Part shown: positions 5,579-5,736 of the stretch, piece after piece
Numbering within the stretch: position 1 is the stretch's first letter
Layout: every line of letters begins with the position of its first letter
From: Candidatus Saccharimonadota bacterium
GTDB taxonomy: Bacteria > Patescibacteriota > Saccharimonadia > Saccharimonadales > Saccharimonadaceae
Length of the DNA: 5,736 nucleotides
Direction: 5' to 3'
Assembly (NCBI GenBank): GCA_900556355.1
Contig: UNSP01000024.1
Span: 1-5,736 of the forward strand
Position numbers and translations under genes: made by a program
Notes under the pieces: generated by a model
What the model saw: only the letters and a program-made list of their open reading frames with translations
Told to the model about the DNA's origin: nothing
Databases searched by the model: none

Positions 5579-5736
5579 TTAAGATAGTCTTGTTTTTTGG
5601 TGATAAACTTTTATAACTATTGTCGTCACACTAATTGCAACCATTCCAACAGCCGCAGCAATACCAAACCACGACGATCCATTCTTGCCTTCATTATTAT
5701 CCTCAGGCTTCCCCTGAGCTTTCCTCAACTTCACCT
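5579..5736 (-). CDS. C-terminal end of an unidentified single-TM protein (cut by window edge)
   Basis: An open frame on the minus strand enters at the window edge and ends with TAA at 5581-5579. The 51 visible residues are a polar, charged stretch (K-P-E-D-N-N-E-G-K-N-G), one hydrophobic helix starting at S-S-W-F-G-I-A-A-A-V-G and running about 20 residues, and a basic tail ending H-Q-K-T-R-L-S. This is the shape of a C-terminal membrane anchor with the tail in the cytoplasm. No LPxTG-type sortase motif precedes the helix. A GTG at 5734-5732 could in principle start a 51-residue protein, but an unfinished longer gene is more likely. The stop lies 24 nt before the PH-domain gene on the same strand, so cotranscription is possible in addition to that gene's own promoter. 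Confidence 0.6.
   Translation of the reverse strand, partial: VKLRKAQGKPEDNNEGKNGSSWFGIAAAVGMVAISVTTIVIKVYHQKTRLS

Noticed and set aside
5702..5718. Hairpin CTCAGG-cttcc-CCTGAG as a terminator
   Set aside because: The stem is only 6 bp, lacks a T-tract on either strand, and lies within an open coding frame.

Overview
The window looks like an AT-rich chromosomal segment of a candidate phyla radiation (Patescibacteria) bacterium, most likely a Saccharibacteria (TM7) member. The reasons are a compact type IV pilus cluster of monoderm type with no secretin gene in view, a double PRC-barrel protein, a prepilin with a Cys-x4-Cys C-terminal loop, a two-TM bacterial PH-domain protein, and very tight gene packing. 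TGA is used as a normal stop (pilN and pilO), which argues against the UGA=Gly code of Gracilibacteria/SR1. The lineage call is inference from gene style, not from a marker search.

Layout. (1) 1-1924, plus strand: a translationally coupled run made of the C-terminal part of pilM, pilN, pilO and a 94-aa single-TM protein ending in a PilP-like R-S-N-P-F motif. Neighbouring genes overlap by 8, 4 and 4 nt. These encode the inner-membrane alignment platform of a type IV pilus. (2) 1949-2536, plus: a double PRC-barrel protein with its own promoter, apparently leaderless. (3) 2533-4253, minus: recA followed by recX, converging tail-to-tail on the PRC gene with a 4-bp overlap. (4) 4254-4320: a 67-bp divergent promoter region between recA and a type IV prepilin gene (4321-4713, plus). 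(5) 4718-5554, minus: a PH-domain membrane protein, converging on the prepilin gene with a 4-bp gap. (6) 5579-5736, minus: the C-terminal end of another membrane protein, cut by the window edge.

How the genes fit together. PilM, PilN, PilO and the small PilP-like protein would form the cytoplasm-to-membrane scaffold that links the pilus motor to the fibre; the prepilin would be a fibre subunit. RecA and RecX handle homologous recombination and its restraint. Pilus genes flanking recA/recX suggest, without proving, a link between DNA uptake and recombination.

The most distinctive signal is in the promoters. Three genes (PRC-barrel, prepilin, PH-domain) have a perfect TATAAT 6-7 nt before the ATG, which places the predicted transcription start on or next to the start codon. 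Two of them share the identical string TTATAATATAG followed by two bases and ATG. By contrast, recA has a short leader and a strong Shine-Dalgarno site. No RNA genes, CRISPR arrays, insertion sequences or convincing intrinsic terminators were seen, and there is no gene-free stretch longer than about 70 bases.
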